Positions 51,414 through 60,914 of a DNA stretch of 64,000 bases are shown here, one piece after another. Location: positions 62,001 through 126,000 of the forward strand of contig NZ_VLKZ01000009.1 in assembly GCF_007830185.1 (NCBI RefSeq), written 5' to 3'. Below the pieces are notes generated by a model, which was not told where the DNA came from, did not search any database, and saw only the letters and a list, made by a program, of their open reading frames with translations. Position numbers and translations under genes: made by a program. Position 1 is the stretch's first letter; each line of letters starts with the position of its first letter. Source of the stretch: Halalkalibacter nanhaiisediminis. GTDB lineage: Bacteria; Bacillota; Bacilli; Bacillales; Bacillaceae_D.

Positions 51414-51926
51414 TTAATATTCAGATATTATAGTTTCTTCATCACGCACCGTATCCAAAAGCCTGAACTTAGCAATCTTACTTACCTCATTTAAAGCCGT
51501 TTGTAATTCAGCTTCATAGCTGTTTGCAATTCTTTTTTTCATACTTTGTTTAATCGAATGCTTATCTTGACCTCGGACAGCCATAATAAATGGGAAACTG
51601 AATGCCTGAACATACTCTTTATTCAAACGCGAAAATTCATTGAATTCTTCTTCAGATAATTGACTTAGCCCAGCTTGTAACTGTTCATTTGTAGATGTTT
51701 CTGATATTTCCATTCTCGTTCCTAAGTCAGGATGCGATCTCAGTAGCGCTAACTGTAGTGACGGATCTGCCGCATACATTTCCTCAATCATTTTCTGATA
51801 CATTTGTTCCAAACTTGAAAAAGGATGATGCATCCATGCTTTTTTTGCAACCCATGGTGAATGCTCAAATACAGACCCAATTGAATCCACAAAATCTGTT
51901 TTACTCATTTTGTTGACTTCTTTCAT
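51414..51926 (-). CDS. uraD: OHCU decarboxylase
   Basis: 2-oxo-4-hydroxy-4-carboxy-5-ureidoimidazoline decarboxylase, 170 aa; makes S-allantoin. The catalytic His-Pro is in LLRSHPDLGTRM near residue 68, and FNEFSRLNKEYVQAFSFPFIMAVRG near residue 108 is the other conserved block. Corresponds to the N-terminal half of B. subtilis PucL. Start is uncertain: ATG at 51926 has GGAGG 14 bases upstream, and a GTG at 51947 overlaps an AAGAAGG. First gene of the urate run; its leader has nested inverted repeats. Confidence 0.93.
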   Translation of the reverse strand: MKEVNKMSKTDFVDSIGSVFEHSPWVAKKAWMHHPFSSLEQMYQKMIEEMYAADPSLQLALLRSHPDLGTRMEISETSTNEQLQAGLSQLSEEEFNEFSRLNKEYVQAFSFPFIMAVRGQDKHSIKQSMKKRIANSYEAELQTALNEVSKIAKFRLLDTVRDEETIISEY

Positions 51927-51977
51927 CGAATACTCGATAGCCTCCACCTTCTTTCTAGAATTCTGGTACTCTACTTG

Positions 51978-52138
51978 CGTTCAGTTAGTATTGGTTATAG
52001 TCAAATCATACTCATTAACAGCTTTACGGTCATTGTGTAGCGTGACTAAAAATCATGAACGAAATTAGCTCATCTGACCAATACTAGAGGATTTCATCAT
52101 GCTTTTTATGGTCTGATCTGACGTAGTCTAACTGAATG
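51978..52138 (-). repeat. Nested inverted repeats in the puc leader
   Basis: TTCAGTTAG (51980-51988) matches CTAACTGAA (52128-52136), and TAGTATTGGT (51986-51995) matches ACCAATACTA (52077-52086). The two left arms share three bases. On the minus-strand transcript these would form a nested leader structure ahead of uraD. Confidence 0.5.
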
Positions 52139-52375
52139 TATTGCAAGATCTAAGATTTTTAGAGAAATGAAGGAAAGAAAGATTGTGTTAGATTTATTCA
52201 CTTTGTGTTTTCAACCAACTGATTTATGTTGCTCATATATCTTGACTCCTCTTTTTCATGACATCTTCAAGTTTTTCATTTCTTTATCTATTCTTATTTT
52301 GTAGCAAATAACCAAATAAAGGATACTATTCGTTATGAAAGCTAACAAAGAAAATCAACTTATACTTCTTAAATA
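52139..52375. other. Promoter region of the urate run
   Basis: No gene. On the minus strand TTTATTTGGTTAT (52308-52320) matches the B. subtilis PucR box WWWCNTTGGTTAA at all but two fixed positions, and a second TTGGTT lies near 52210. This is the likely activator region for uraD onward. Confidence 0.4.
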
Positions 52376-52403
52376 AGAAAAAACACCGTTTAGTCGGTGT
52401 TTC
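52376..52403 (-). terminator. Terminator of the deaminase gene
   Basis: Minus strand AAACACCG and CGGTGTTT around a six-base loop, then TTTTCTTA. It separates the xanthine-dehydrogenase half of the locus from the urate half. Confidence 0.8.
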
Positions 52404-52410
52404 TGTTCAT

Positions 52411-53835
52411 TTATCTGCCAATCCACACAGCAGTTGCACGCATTTTTCTATAATCAATTTTCGTGTGCTTTGCTGCGATTTCGACCATTCGAAAAGCTGC
52501 CTCATTCGCTCGTCTAGCCAGTTGCTCTTCATTTGTATGAACTAAACGGCCATCTTGCACAACGACCTTCCCACCTACGATTGTCATATCCACTTGAGCT
52601 GTACCTGTCACGATTGGAAGTGTGGCATCATCGAAAAGGGCTCCAGCAAATTCTAAACGACTTGCATCAACCATAAACATGTCCGCTGCTTTACCCACTT
52701 CTAACGATCCAATTCCATCCTCCCAACCGAGAACCTTAGACGATCCCCTCGTTGCAATGTGCAAACAATCTTCTGCTCGTAACGCAGTAGGACCATGCTG
52801 AAGCTTATGTAATAAATTCATTATTTTTAACTCGAGCAGCATACTCGAAGCGTCATTTGAAGCAGAGCCATCCACCCCTAAGCCAACTTTCACTCCTGCT
52901 TTTAGCATCTCGATAATCGGAAATGTGCCAGAAGAGAGCTTCATATTGCTACTTGGACAATGTGCAACTCCACATCCACATGAACCCATTTTACTGATTT
53001 CATCTTTGTTAAACCAAATACCATGTGCATACCAAACATCATTGCCGATCCAACCCGTTTCTTCCATAAAGTCTAATGGACGAAGACCGAGCTTTTCCAG
53101 ACAATAATCTTCTTCGTTTTTTGTTTCAGCCAAATGAGTATGCATGCGAACACGATAACTTCTAGCTAAGTGAGCAGATTCCCTTAATAAGTCCCTGCTA
53201 ACTGAAAAGGGAGAACACGGAGCAACACCCACTTTTACCATCGCAAATTTACTTGGATCATGATAGGTTTCAATGAGTCTCCTTGTGTCACGAAGGATAG
53301 AGTCTTCCGTTTGGACAACTTCATCTGGCGGTAAGCCACCCTTTGATCTTCCTAAACTCATTGAACCACGTGTCGGAAAAAATCGTATACCTAACTCACT
53401 AGCAGCACGTATTTCTTCGTCTATTAATTGATCACTAACCCCATCTGGAAAAACATAAAAGTGATCTGAAGTCGTGGTACAACCACTCTTTAACAATTCT
53501 CCTATTCCGACCATTGCACTTAAGTAAACATCCTCTGGTCTTAAATGCCTCCAAATATCATAAAGCGTTAGCAACCAATCAAATAGCTCGACGTCTTGTG
53601 CAAATGGGATGTTTCTGGTAAAGGTTTGATACAAATGATGATGGGTATTAATGAGACCTGGATAGATGATTTTATTTCTCGCATCAATCACTCTTTCTGC
53701 CGTCTCATAAGGTAGGTCGACCCCCATCGCTTTTATTTCTTGCCCCTCAATATAAATGCTTCCGCTAGGTATCCGACTTCTTTTGTTATCCATTGTGATA
53801 ATGTTTCTCGCATTTTTGATTAGTAGACTTTGCAT
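52411..53835 (-). CDS. Amidohydrolase, probable 8-oxoguanine/guanine deaminase
   Basis: 474-aa metal-dependent deaminase. Metal ligands: GLINTHHHLYQ near residue 65, MHTHLAE near residue 240, His in YAHGIWF, and Asp in GLGVDGSASND near residue 330. The stretch ELFDWLLTLYDIWRHLRPED is the pattern I associate with 8-oxoguanine deaminases rather than GuaD. Either activity would feed the pathway: 8-oxoguanine gives urate directly, guanine gives xanthine. ATG at 53835 with AGGAGGACTG upstream. It is followed by a terminator and precedes the urate genes. Confidence 0.83.
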   Translation of the reverse strand: MQSLLIKNARNIITMDNKRSRIPSGSIYIEGQEIKAMGVDLPYETAERVIDARNKIIYPGLINTHHHLYQTFTRNIPFAQDVELFDWLLTLYDIWRHLRPEDVYLSAMVGIGELLKSGCTTTSDHFYVFPDGVSDQLIDEEIRAASELGIRFFPTRGSMSLGRSKGGLPPDEVVQTEDSILRDTRRLIETYHDPSKFAMVKVGVAPCSPFSVSRDLLRESAHLARSYRVRMHTHLAETKNEEDYCLEKLGLRPLDFMEETGWIGNDVWYAHGIWFNKDEISKMGSCGCGVAHCPSSNMKLSSGTFPIIEMLKAGVKVGLGVDGSASNDASSMLLELKIMNLLHKLQHGPTALRAEDCLHIATRGSSKVLGWEDGIGSLEVGKAADMFMVDASRLEFAGALFDDATLPIVTGTAQVDMTIVGGKVVVQDGRLVHTNEEQLARRANEAAFRMVEIAAKHTKIDYRKMRATAVWIGR

Positions 53836-53862
53836 TTTCTAAACAGTCCTCCTGCACCTAGC

Positions 53863-54474
53863 TCAGCTTAATCGTTTCGCTTCCTCAAAATCATCAGGGG
53901 TATCAATATCAAACACTACATAAGGATCGTCAACTGAAAACTTTCCCATCTCAAAACTGTCCATTAACCTCCGTCCCCCTTTATCACCTGAAAGTGTTTC
54001 GAAATCTACTAATCGAACATTCCCCCAAAACACTGGATGACCTGGTTTCCCTTCAAAAAAAGGTCGGATTACAAAAGGGCCAGAATCACTCGTTGCCCGT
54101 TCTCGCCCTTTTTCAAAAATAGATTCTATTGTTTCATTTGTTATAAACGGCTGATCTCCTAAGAAAAACATCGCCGACTGAATGTTTTTCTGTAAGTGGC
54201 GTATAGCTGTCAAAAAGGACGTACTCTGTCCTTTTTCATAATCAGCATTCATCACCCACTGAATATAAGAGGAATCAAGTTGAATAAGTTGTTGAATACG
54301 GTTTGCTTCAAAACCAATAACGACAATCACTTGATCAAATGAATGTGCCAACACTTTTTTTATGACTCTCTCAAGTAAATACATGCCGTTTAGCTTTAAT
54401 AATTGCTTGTTTACTCCCATTCGCCTCGACTTTCCTGCTGCTAAAATAACTGCACAAACTGGCTCGCCCTTCAT
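53863..54474 (-). CDS. pucB: Molybdenum cofactor cytidylyltransferase-like protein
   Basis: 203 aa, MocA/PucB family. Adds CMP to molybdopterin, or otherwise prepares the cofactor of xanthine dehydrogenase. The nucleotide loop is CAVILAAGKSRRMGVNKQLL near residue 7; FFLGDQPFI and GHPVFWG are further family marks. ATG at 54474 has AAGGAAGG six bases upstream; the longer frame to 54495 is not supported. Sits between pucA and the deaminase. Confidence 0.9.
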   Translation of the reverse strand: MKGEPVCAVILAAGKSRRMGVNKQLLKLNGMYLLERVIKKVLAHSFDQVIVVIGFEANRIQQLIQLDSSYIQWVMNADYEKGQSTSFLTAIRHLQKNIQSAMFFLGDQPFITNETIESIFEKGRERATSDSGPFVIRPFFEGKPGHPVFWGNVRLVDFETLSGDKGGRRLMDSFEMGKFSVDDPYVVFDIDTPDDFEEAKRLS

Positions 54475-54487
54475 TCCACACCTTCCT

Positions 54488-55561
54488 TTACACAACCGTT
54501 TCTCGCTTCTTCTTTTTTCTCATCAACATTCTCTTTTCATTTCTGACTTGAATCAATTCTCCTAAAATGCTGATGCTGATTTCTTCTGCTCCTTCAGCAT
54601 GAATCGAAATACCAACTGGTGAGTGGATCCATTCTGGTAATGGGAGAGACGCTACAAGTTTTTCTGTTCTTTTTTTCGGACCAAGTATACCAACGTATTT
54701 AGGTCGGTTCTCTTGCTCTAAGAAATACGTTAATATTTGTTGGTCTTGTTGGAATTGATGAGTCATAATTAACACGTAACTATTCTTTTTAAGACAGTTT
54801 TTTGCGAGGAAATTTTCAGGATGTTCAATGATGAACGAGCTAGCATTTGGAAAACATGCTCTCTTACAGCGGCTTTCCCTTGGATCAATGACAACTGGCA
54901 AAAAATCAAATTCAGCCGCTCGCTTTACAAGTGGTTCGGCATCAGTACCCGCACCGAAGATATAGAGAGTATCTTGTGGTTCATGTAATTCAAACATGAA
55001 AGTCGTATTCAATTCGATAAAATGCTGATATTCGAAAGTCCTCTCTGTTTTAAACATTTGGTTTACTGTAGGCATGACAACCTTTTTTAAATGAGGAAGC
55101 CGTGTCCCTATCACTTCTCCATCTTCTGCCACAAATAAACGCACACCATCTTTCTGTCTACTCAAATCACTAATGGAAACAAGGCGTTCTCCTCTCTCTA
55201 ATCTTTCTAAAACTCGAGACAGAAAATGCTTTGTATCATTCCATTTAATAGGCTCAAGCAAAATAGTGATTTCCCCATTACAGCCCGCACCTTTTCCCCA
55301 GCCTAAGTCATCTTCTATTCGTAAATTATACGTAACCGTTTGGTGCTTCTGTAACGTCATCGCTTCCTGGGCATAACTAGACAAATCTTCCTCAAGACAT
55401 CCTCCACTGATCATTCCGTATTGCTCACCATTTTCAGAAAAGAGCATTTTGGCGCCTTCATGACGGTAAGCAGATCCCTTCACTTGAATAACCGTCGCTA
55501 AAGCAAATGATTGATCTGGTTTCGATTTCATAATGTTCAGATATTTATAAAGCTCTTTCAT
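54488..55561 (-). CDS. pucA: XdhC/CoxI-family molybdoenzyme maturation protein
   Basis: 357 aa. Needed for insertion of sulfurated molybdenum cofactor into xanthine dehydrogenase. N-terminal XdhC domain: LATVIQVKGSAYRHEGAKM and GMISGGCLEEDL (Cys near residue 55). C-terminal Rossmann domain: LYIFGAGTDAEPLVKRA near residue 200 and GILGPKKRTEKL near residue 300. A basic KKKKR tail ends the protein. B. subtilis PucA is the counterpart. 20 bases after pucE. Confidence 0.92.
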   Translation of the reverse strand: MKELYKYLNIMKSKPDQSFALATVIQVKGSAYRHEGAKMLFSENGEQYGMISGGCLEEDLSSYAQEAMTLQKHQTVTYNLRIEDDLGWGKGAGCNGEITILLEPIKWNDTKHFLSRVLERLERGERLVSISDLSRQKDGVRLFVAEDGEVIGTRLPHLKKVVMPTVNQMFKTERTFEYQHFIELNTTFMFELHEPQDTLYIFGAGTDAEPLVKRAAEFDFLPVVIDPRESRCKRACFPNASSFIIEHPENFLAKNCLKKNSYVLIMTHQFQQDQQILTYFLEQENRPKYVGILGPKKRTEKLVASLPLPEWIHSPVGISIHAEGAEEISISILGELIQVRNEKRMLMRKKKKRETVV

Positions 55562-55580
55562 TGTTCTCCCCCCACTCCAT

Positions 55581-56075
55581 TTAAACGGGTTCTATTCTAC
55601 TTAATCGCTCTAATACTCTGTAGATTCCACCATAACCAGTACAACGGCATAAATTCCCTGCTAATCCTTCTTTTAATTGCTCAACCGTAGGGTGCGGATG
55701 TTCTTTTAATAAAGCCTTTAATGAGATAACCATGCCTGGTGTGCAATATCCGCATTGAAATCCACCTTCTTCTAAAAAGGCTTGCAAAATAGGATCCACC
55801 TCCCCTGCACTTATTCCCTCAATCGTCACCACTTTTTTTCCTTCACATTGATAAGCCATTGTTAAGCATGAATTGTATGTTTTGCCATCAATTAAAACCA
55901 TACACGCCCCGCACCGGCCAATCTCACATGACACCTTCGTTCCTGTTAGATCTAAATCATATCGGAGAATATCAATTAGACGTCTTGCAGGATCCACTGA
56001 AAGATTCATTGTCTTTCCGTTCATTTCAAACGTTAACATCTTTTCACTTACTGACGGATTGACTTTTTGACTCAT
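55581..56075 (-). CDS. pucE: Xanthine dehydrogenase iron-sulfur subunit
   Basis: 164 aa with two [2Fe-2S] clusters. Plant-type cluster: SCEIGRCGACMVLIDGKTYNSC (Cys near residues 50, 55, 58, 70). Second cluster: QCGYCTPGM and NLCRCTGY (Cys near 109, 112, 144, 146). It carries electrons from the molybdenum subunit to FAD. Overlaps the pucD end by 32 bases, so the two are coupled. Confidence 0.95.
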   Translation of the reverse strand: MSQKVNPSVSEKMLTFEMNGKTMNLSVDPARRLIDILRYDLDLTGTKVSCEIGRCGACMVLIDGKTYNSCLTMAYQCEGKKVVTIEGISAGEVDPILQAFLEEGGFQCGYCTPGMVISLKALLKEHPHPTVEQLKEGLAGNLCRCTGYGGIYRVLERLSRIEPV

Positions 56076-58353
56076 ACGTCTTCTCCCCCTCTATCTCTTC
56101 AAGAAAAAGTGAGTCCTGAAGTAATTCTTCTGGCTTGATTGGTAATGACTTCACCCATTTGCCTGTTGCCTGTCTAACAGCTGAGACAATAGCTGGGGCG
56201 AGCGCAACTGAACCTACTTCACCCACTCCACGCGGACCGAATGAATCACCGTCGGGCAGCTCCTCAATTGCTTCAACATGTTGCACTGGCACATCCAAAA
56301 TGGTGGGAATCATATACGTATCCAAATTTTTTGTGACATATCGTCCCCCATCCATAACGGCATCTTCAGTCAACGTAAAACCTAAAGCCATCACACTCCC
56401 GCCTTCGATTTGACCAACATACCCCATCGGGTTGATGACTGGACCAGCTGCAACAACGTGATCAATGCCAATAATAGTAACCATCCCTGTTAGCAAATTC
56501 ACTTCAACCTCTACAATAACCGCCGTACTTGTATAAAGATAATGCGCACCGATAATTGGATCAGGTGTAATGGGATAATGAAACGCAGTTGTAAACTCCA
56601 GATCTTCAACACCACTATCAGCTATCTGTTTATACGTAAGTACTTGCTGTCTATAGCCTTTTTTATCCATCCAAATCCCACTTCGTCCTGTTTGTAATTG
56701 CTCTTTTGGTATCCCAGTAAGGAACGATGCTCTTTCAAATAGAGCTTCTAAAAATGGGGCTTTCAAACGATTAAGAGATTGCCAAACCATATTGGTCGTC
56801 CGTGATGCAGTAGATGACCCACTTGATGGCACAAGCTCGGTATCGCCAATAATGATATTTAAGTCGTCTCTTTCACATTGAAAATGATCTTGCATTAATA
56901 TTTCTAAGGTTGAAAGTAAACCTTGGCCAAACTCCTCATGACCGAATGCAACTTCAATTTTCCCTTCCTTACTAAGTCGTATTGTTCCGCCTGCATGATC
57001 AGGAATTCCATATCCCAAGCCAGAACCATGCATTGCCATCGCCAAACCGATACCGCGTCTCAGCCACAGACTACTATTTTTTGTTGATTCTATTCTTTTT
57101 TGCCAAATAGGTGATCGCTGCAAGGCCTCCCACACTTGCTTTGGACCATCTGTTGGAACGATACGCTGTCCCATCGGCCCAAGATCGTTAAGTTGACGTA
57201 GATTTCTTCTTCGTAGCTCCCATGGTTCAATCTGTAATTGTTCAGCTAAGCGATCCATCTGACCCTCTAAGGCAAAAATAACTTGATTCCCTCCAAAGCC
57301 GCGAAACTCACCTGACACTCCGTTATTTGTATAGACGGCTTTCCCCTTCACATCAACATGCGGAATCAGATACGGCCCCATCGCATGCTCAGTTGCAAAA
57401 TTTAAAACGGGTCCCCCAAGTGTCGAATAGGCACCTGTATCAGAAAGAATACGAGCTTGATGAGCAAGTAACTTACCGTCAGAATCAATCCCTGTCTTCA
57501 TTGTCACTTTCATTGGGTGACGCTTTAATCCCGCTTTCACAGATTCCCATCTTGAAAAATGCATCTTGACTGGCCTTTGGCAATGTAGAGCGAGCAATGC
57601 CCCGTAAGGCTGTACATTTAATTCATCCTTTCCTCCAAACGATCCACCGATTGGGCTAGAGATCACTCGAATAGTCTCTTCAGGTATGGCAAGGATTCGC
57701 GCTAATTGCATCCGATCCTTATAACCATGCTGTGTCGGAGCATAGACAATTAGCTTTCCATCTGCTTCAGGAACAAAAAGTCCACCCTCGGTTTCCAAAT
57801 ACGTATGCATTTGCCTGGGTGTCTCATACGTTTCTTCCACAATGTAAGTACAATTTTGAAAAGCCCCTTCTACATCTCCCCGTGAATAATCGGTCTCATG
57901 GAGAATGTTCCCTGCTGGATGAATGAGAGGTGCCCCTTCATCCAAGGCAGCTTCAGGAGAGCTCAGTACGTCTAATTCCTCATATTCCACTTGAATTAGC
58001 TGCAATGCTTCTTCTGCAGCCTCCTTTGTCTCTGCAGCTACAGCAGCAACTGCATCACCTTCAAAGCGGACTAGCTCATCACAAAAGACTGGCTGATCTG
58101 GCTGACTAATTCCAAATCCGTTCAAACCAGGGATATCACGATGAGTAAGGACAGCTTTTACACCTGGATGCCTCAATGCCACTGAAATATCAATAGAATG
58201 AATGCGTGCGTGAGGGTACGAACTTCGAAGTACTCTGCCGTAAAGCATATTTGCACCTTTCATATCCGTTAAATAGCGGAGCCTACCCGTTACCTTCTCC
58301 TTGCCATCTGGCCTCACCTTCCATTTACTAGACTCACGACTTAAAAGCATCAT
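56044..58353 (-). CDS. pucD: Xanthine dehydrogenase molybdopterin-binding subunit
   Basis: About 769 aa. Hydroxylates hypoxanthine and xanthine to urate. RPDGKEKVTGRLRYLTDM opens the a/b hammerhead domain; SPIGGSFGGKDELN near residue 240 and EFRGFGGNQ near 350 hold cofactor and substrate loops; the catalytic Glu is in GPRGVGEVGSVALAPAIVSAV near residue 730. Several ATGs in a row (58356, 58353, 58350) follow AAAGGTGGTG; 58353 has the best spacing. Overlaps pucC by about 20 bases and pucE by 32. Confidence 0.94.
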   Translation of the reverse strand: MMLLSRESSKWKVRPDGKEKVTGRLRYLTDMKGANMLYGRVLRSSYPHARIHSIDISVALRHPGVKAVLTHRDIPGLNGFGISQPDQPVFCDELVRFEGDAVAAVAAETKEAAEEALQLIQVEYEELDVLSSPEAALDEGAPLIHPAGNILHETDYSRGDVEGAFQNCTYIVEETYETPRQMHTYLETEGGLFVPEADGKLIVYAPTQHGYKDRMQLARILAIPEETIRVISSPIGGSFGGKDELNVQPYGALLALHCQRPVKMHFSRWESVKAGLKRHPMKVTMKTGIDSDGKLLAHQARILSDTGAYSTLGGPVLNFATEHAMGPYLIPHVDVKGKAVYTNNGVSGEFRGFGGNQVIFALEGQMDRLAEQLQIEPWELRRRNLRQLNDLGPMGQRIVPTDGPKQVWEALQRSPIWQKRIESTKNSSLWLRRGIGLAMAMHGSGLGYGIPDHAGGTIRLSKEGKIEVAFGHEEFGQGLLSTLEILMQDHFQCERDDLNIIIGDTELVPSSGSSTASRTTNMVWQSLNRLKAPFLEALFERASFLTGIPKEQLQTGRSGIWMDKKGYRQQVLTYKQIADSGVEDLEFTTAFHYPITPDPIIGAHYLYTSTAVIVEVEVNLLTGMVTIIGIDHVVAAGPVINPMGYVGQIEGGSVMALGFTLTEDAVMDGGRYVTKNLDTYMIPTILDVPVQHVEAIEELPDGDSFGPRGVGEVGSVALAPAIVSAVRQATGKWVKSLPIKPEELLQDSLFLEEIEGEKTYESKSQSVSK

Positions 58354-59242
58354 CATCACCACCTTTGCTAAGACGATATAATTCACTCGTTATGAGATTG
58401 GCAACAACTGATTTTTTATAATGAGCAGTAGCAAACGCATCTGTTTGTGCCGCATGCTCCTCTACTATCAGCTTATGAACCTTTTTAAGTCGATCAATTG
58501 AAAATGGCTGATGTTCTAGCTCCCATTCTGCTTTCGATAGTCTCTTTGCAGAAATGGCACCACCCCCAGCCGCTATCGCAACGTTACGAACGACACCCGT
58601 TTGATCAATAAATCCTTTACTCGCCACATTCACAACAGATGGTGTAAATGCTTCCCTTCTTCCTACTTTCATATAAAAGGAGAAACCTTCATGTAGCAGT
58701 TGTTCATCGATTTCGATTTTTAATCCAACTAATATACGTTTATCCCTTTTGAACTCATTTGCTTGAAGCTTAAATAGCCAGCCTTCCAACGATTCCACCT
58801 CTATTTCCGTACCGTTATACCATTGCAACTGTGTATCAAAAATCAGGAAAGCTGGAATCGAGTCGCCAATAGCCGTATAAATATTGCCACCTATTGTAGC
58901 TTGATTACGGATTGACGTGGCAGCAATATGACGACAGGCCTTCACAATGGTTGCTAGATATTTGTTTAAAAGTGGATTCTTTATACAATCTGCGAGCGTT
59001 GTCGCTGCGCCAATTGTAATGACTCTCTTTCCAGAGATAATTTGTTCTTCAATTTGACTCATCGCTAAAATCTGTTCAAGACTAATCAGATGAGGAGACA
59101 TCTTACGAAGATTTGCCTCCCACTGCGTCCTGAGCCAAGTCCCACCTGAAACGTAACAATAACTGTTCGGTTCAAGATGATCATGAATATTCCACGCTTC
59201 TTCTAGAGTTTTCGGTTTCCAAACGATTTGCTTCGTTAGCAC
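58334..59242 (-). CDS. pucC: Xanthine dehydrogenase FAD-binding subunit
   Basis: 302 aa. FAD domain: CYVSGGTWLRTQWEANL near residue 32 and AATSIRNQATIGGNIYTAIGDSIPAFL near residue 110, the CO-dehydrogenase-flavoprotein pattern; a C-terminal CO_deh_flav_C domain follows from about residue 185. Passes electrons from the iron-sulfur subunit to NAD. GTG at 59242 has AAAGGAG nine bases upstream. First of the pucCDEAB set, about 100 bases after allantoinase. Confidence 0.93.
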   Translation of the reverse strand: MLTKQIVWKPKTLEEAWNIHDHLEPNSYCYVSGGTWLRTQWEANLRKMSPHLISLEQILAMSQIEEQIISGKRVITIGAATTLADCIKNPLLNKYLATIVKACRHIAATSIRNQATIGGNIYTAIGDSIPAFLIFDTQLQWYNGTEIEVESLEGWLFKLQANEFKRDKRILVGLKIEIDEQLLHEGFSFYMKVGRREAFTPSVVNVASKGFIDQTGVVRNVAIAAGGGAISAKRLSKAEWELEHQPFSIDRLKKVHKLIVEEHAAQTDAFATAHYKKSVVANLITSELYRLSKGGDDDAFKS

Positions 59243-59344
59243 TCTTCAGCACTCCTTTCCTCTAAAATCCTCTCCTATGGTTTGATCATAAAGAATGAGA
59301 ATGCCAGAAACACTGTTTATAATAAACAAAGTTAGATTGCAACA

Positions 59345-60730
59345 TTAGCTAAATCCACTAAAAGCCGAAACGTCCATTGGCTCTTTGGTTCTCTCGATAA
59401 ATTGATCATTTTCATAAATCACATCACCACTTACAACCGTAGCCATGATCTTACTTGTTGCTTCCAGCTTTTCATAAGGGGAATAAGGATGACGCGTATA
59501 CGTGTTAGATTTATTCACTGACCATTGCCTATTCATCTTTACAATCGTCAAATCCGCATCATATCCAGCTTGTATGTCTCCCTTTTTTTCAGAAAGACCA
59601 AAGCGTTTTGCTACATTTGAAGTTAAAAGCGGAACCAACTTTTCTATGGAAAAACCACGCTTCATTGCTTCTTGCAGAAAGAATTGAAAGCCGAATTGGA
59701 TCCCTTGAATCCCTCCCCAAGCCTTCCAAATATTTTGGTCACCTTCTGATTTCATTTGAATCGGACATGGAGAATGATCAGTACCAATGATATCAACCCA
59801 TCCTCGTTCCACGCACTTCCACAATTCTTCAACCATGTCACGACTTCGGAGAGGCGGGGCGCATTTTAACAGTGGACCAACGTTCAAGAAATCTTGTTCA
59901 TCAAAAAGTAAATAATGAGGGCAAACCTCAACTGAAACATCGAACCCGTTTTCTTTGTATTGATTGATTAATTCAATGGAGTGCGGTGAACTAACATGAA
60001 CAAAATGAACTGACACCTTCGTTTGTTCGACTTTCTTCAATGCATCTGTAATCGCAGCAAGCTCGGCACTTGGTGGGCGACTATTTAAGAACGCTTGACG
60101 ATCCGTTCGCTTATCCATTAGTAATTGGGAGGTGTAGTGTTCAATAAGATCCTGGTCCTCTGCATGCAAAGCCAAAATAGCATGTAATTTTTTCGCCTTG
60201 ATCATCGCTTCTTTTAACTGATCCTTTGAAATCTTCTCGAAATCTCCTATTCCACTATCAGATAAAAAGGCTTTGAAACCAACGATGCCTGCTTCTTTCA
60301 TGCCTTTGAGTTCTTCTTCATCTCCAACGTTTGCAGCTGTTATTCCACCCCATAACCCGTAGTGAATCCACGAACGCGAGCTGACATGCTTCTTTTTCAT
60401 TTCTAAAATATGAGTATTTGTAACAGATGGACTGCTATTTAGCGGCATATCAAAAACCGTTGTTGTACCTCCAGCTGCCGCAGCTCGACTGCCAGAATAA
60501 AACCCTTCCCATTCTTCTCTCCCTGGATCATTAAAATGAACATGAGAATCGATAAAACCAGGAAGAACATAGCTGTCAGATGCATCAACCACTTTTAAAA
60601 AGTTGCTCTCATCTACCTCTGTTTTTGGAAGAATGATTTGCTCAACCAAGCCTTTGTGGACAATAACGCGCGCCCGCTTAAAAGTACCGTCTGTATAAAC
60701 TGTTCCATTTTTTATCATTAATTGTTTCAC
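59345..60730 (-). CDS. pucH: Allantoinase
   Basis: About 461 aa, dihydroorotase-like amidohydrolase that opens allantoin to allantoate. Metal site: GFIDSHVHFNDPGREEWEGF near residue 60, the carbamylated Lys in GFKAFLSDSG near 150, His in ILALHAED near 187, His in HFVHVSS near 240, and Asp in IGTDHSPCP near 313. Start unclear: GTG at 60730 has GGTGGGG six bases upstream and gives MKQLMIKNGTVY; ATGs at 60748 and 60736 are placed worse. Divergent from pucR. Confidence 0.92.
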   Translation of the reverse strand: MKQLMIKNGTVYTDGTFKRARVIVHKGLVEQIILPKTEVDESNFLKVVDASDSYVLPGFIDSHVHFNDPGREEWEGFYSGSRAAAAGGTTTVFDMPLNSSPSVTNTHILEMKKKHVSSRSWIHYGLWGGITAANVGDEEELKGMKEAGIVGFKAFLSDSGIGDFEKISKDQLKEAMIKAKKLHAILALHAEDQDLIEHYTSQLLMDKRTDRQAFLNSRPPSAELAAITDALKKVEQTKVSVHFVHVSSPHSIELINQYKENGFDVSVEVCPHYLLFDEQDFLNVGPLLKCAPPLRSRDMVEELWKCVERGWVDIIGTDHSPCPIQMKSEGDQNIWKAWGGIQGIQFGFQFFLQEAMKRGFSIEKLVPLLTSNVAKRFGLSEKKGDIQAGYDADLTIVKMNRQWSVNKSNTYTRHPYSPYEKLEATSKIMATVVSGDVIYENDQFIERTKEPMDVSAFSGFS

Positions 60731-60914
60731 AGACATCCCCACCCACATGATCCATTTTTATCTATTTTGGCTGATTCAACTAAATAATTGATAAATTTTG
60801 TAAGAGAATATCCCATAGAAGTTTTCGCGCCGCCATTTTTTTTGTACATTATTAACAACAAAGAGAAAGATCCTACTTAACATGTATTTTTCTACATAAA
60901 GGAGTGAATCAAAA

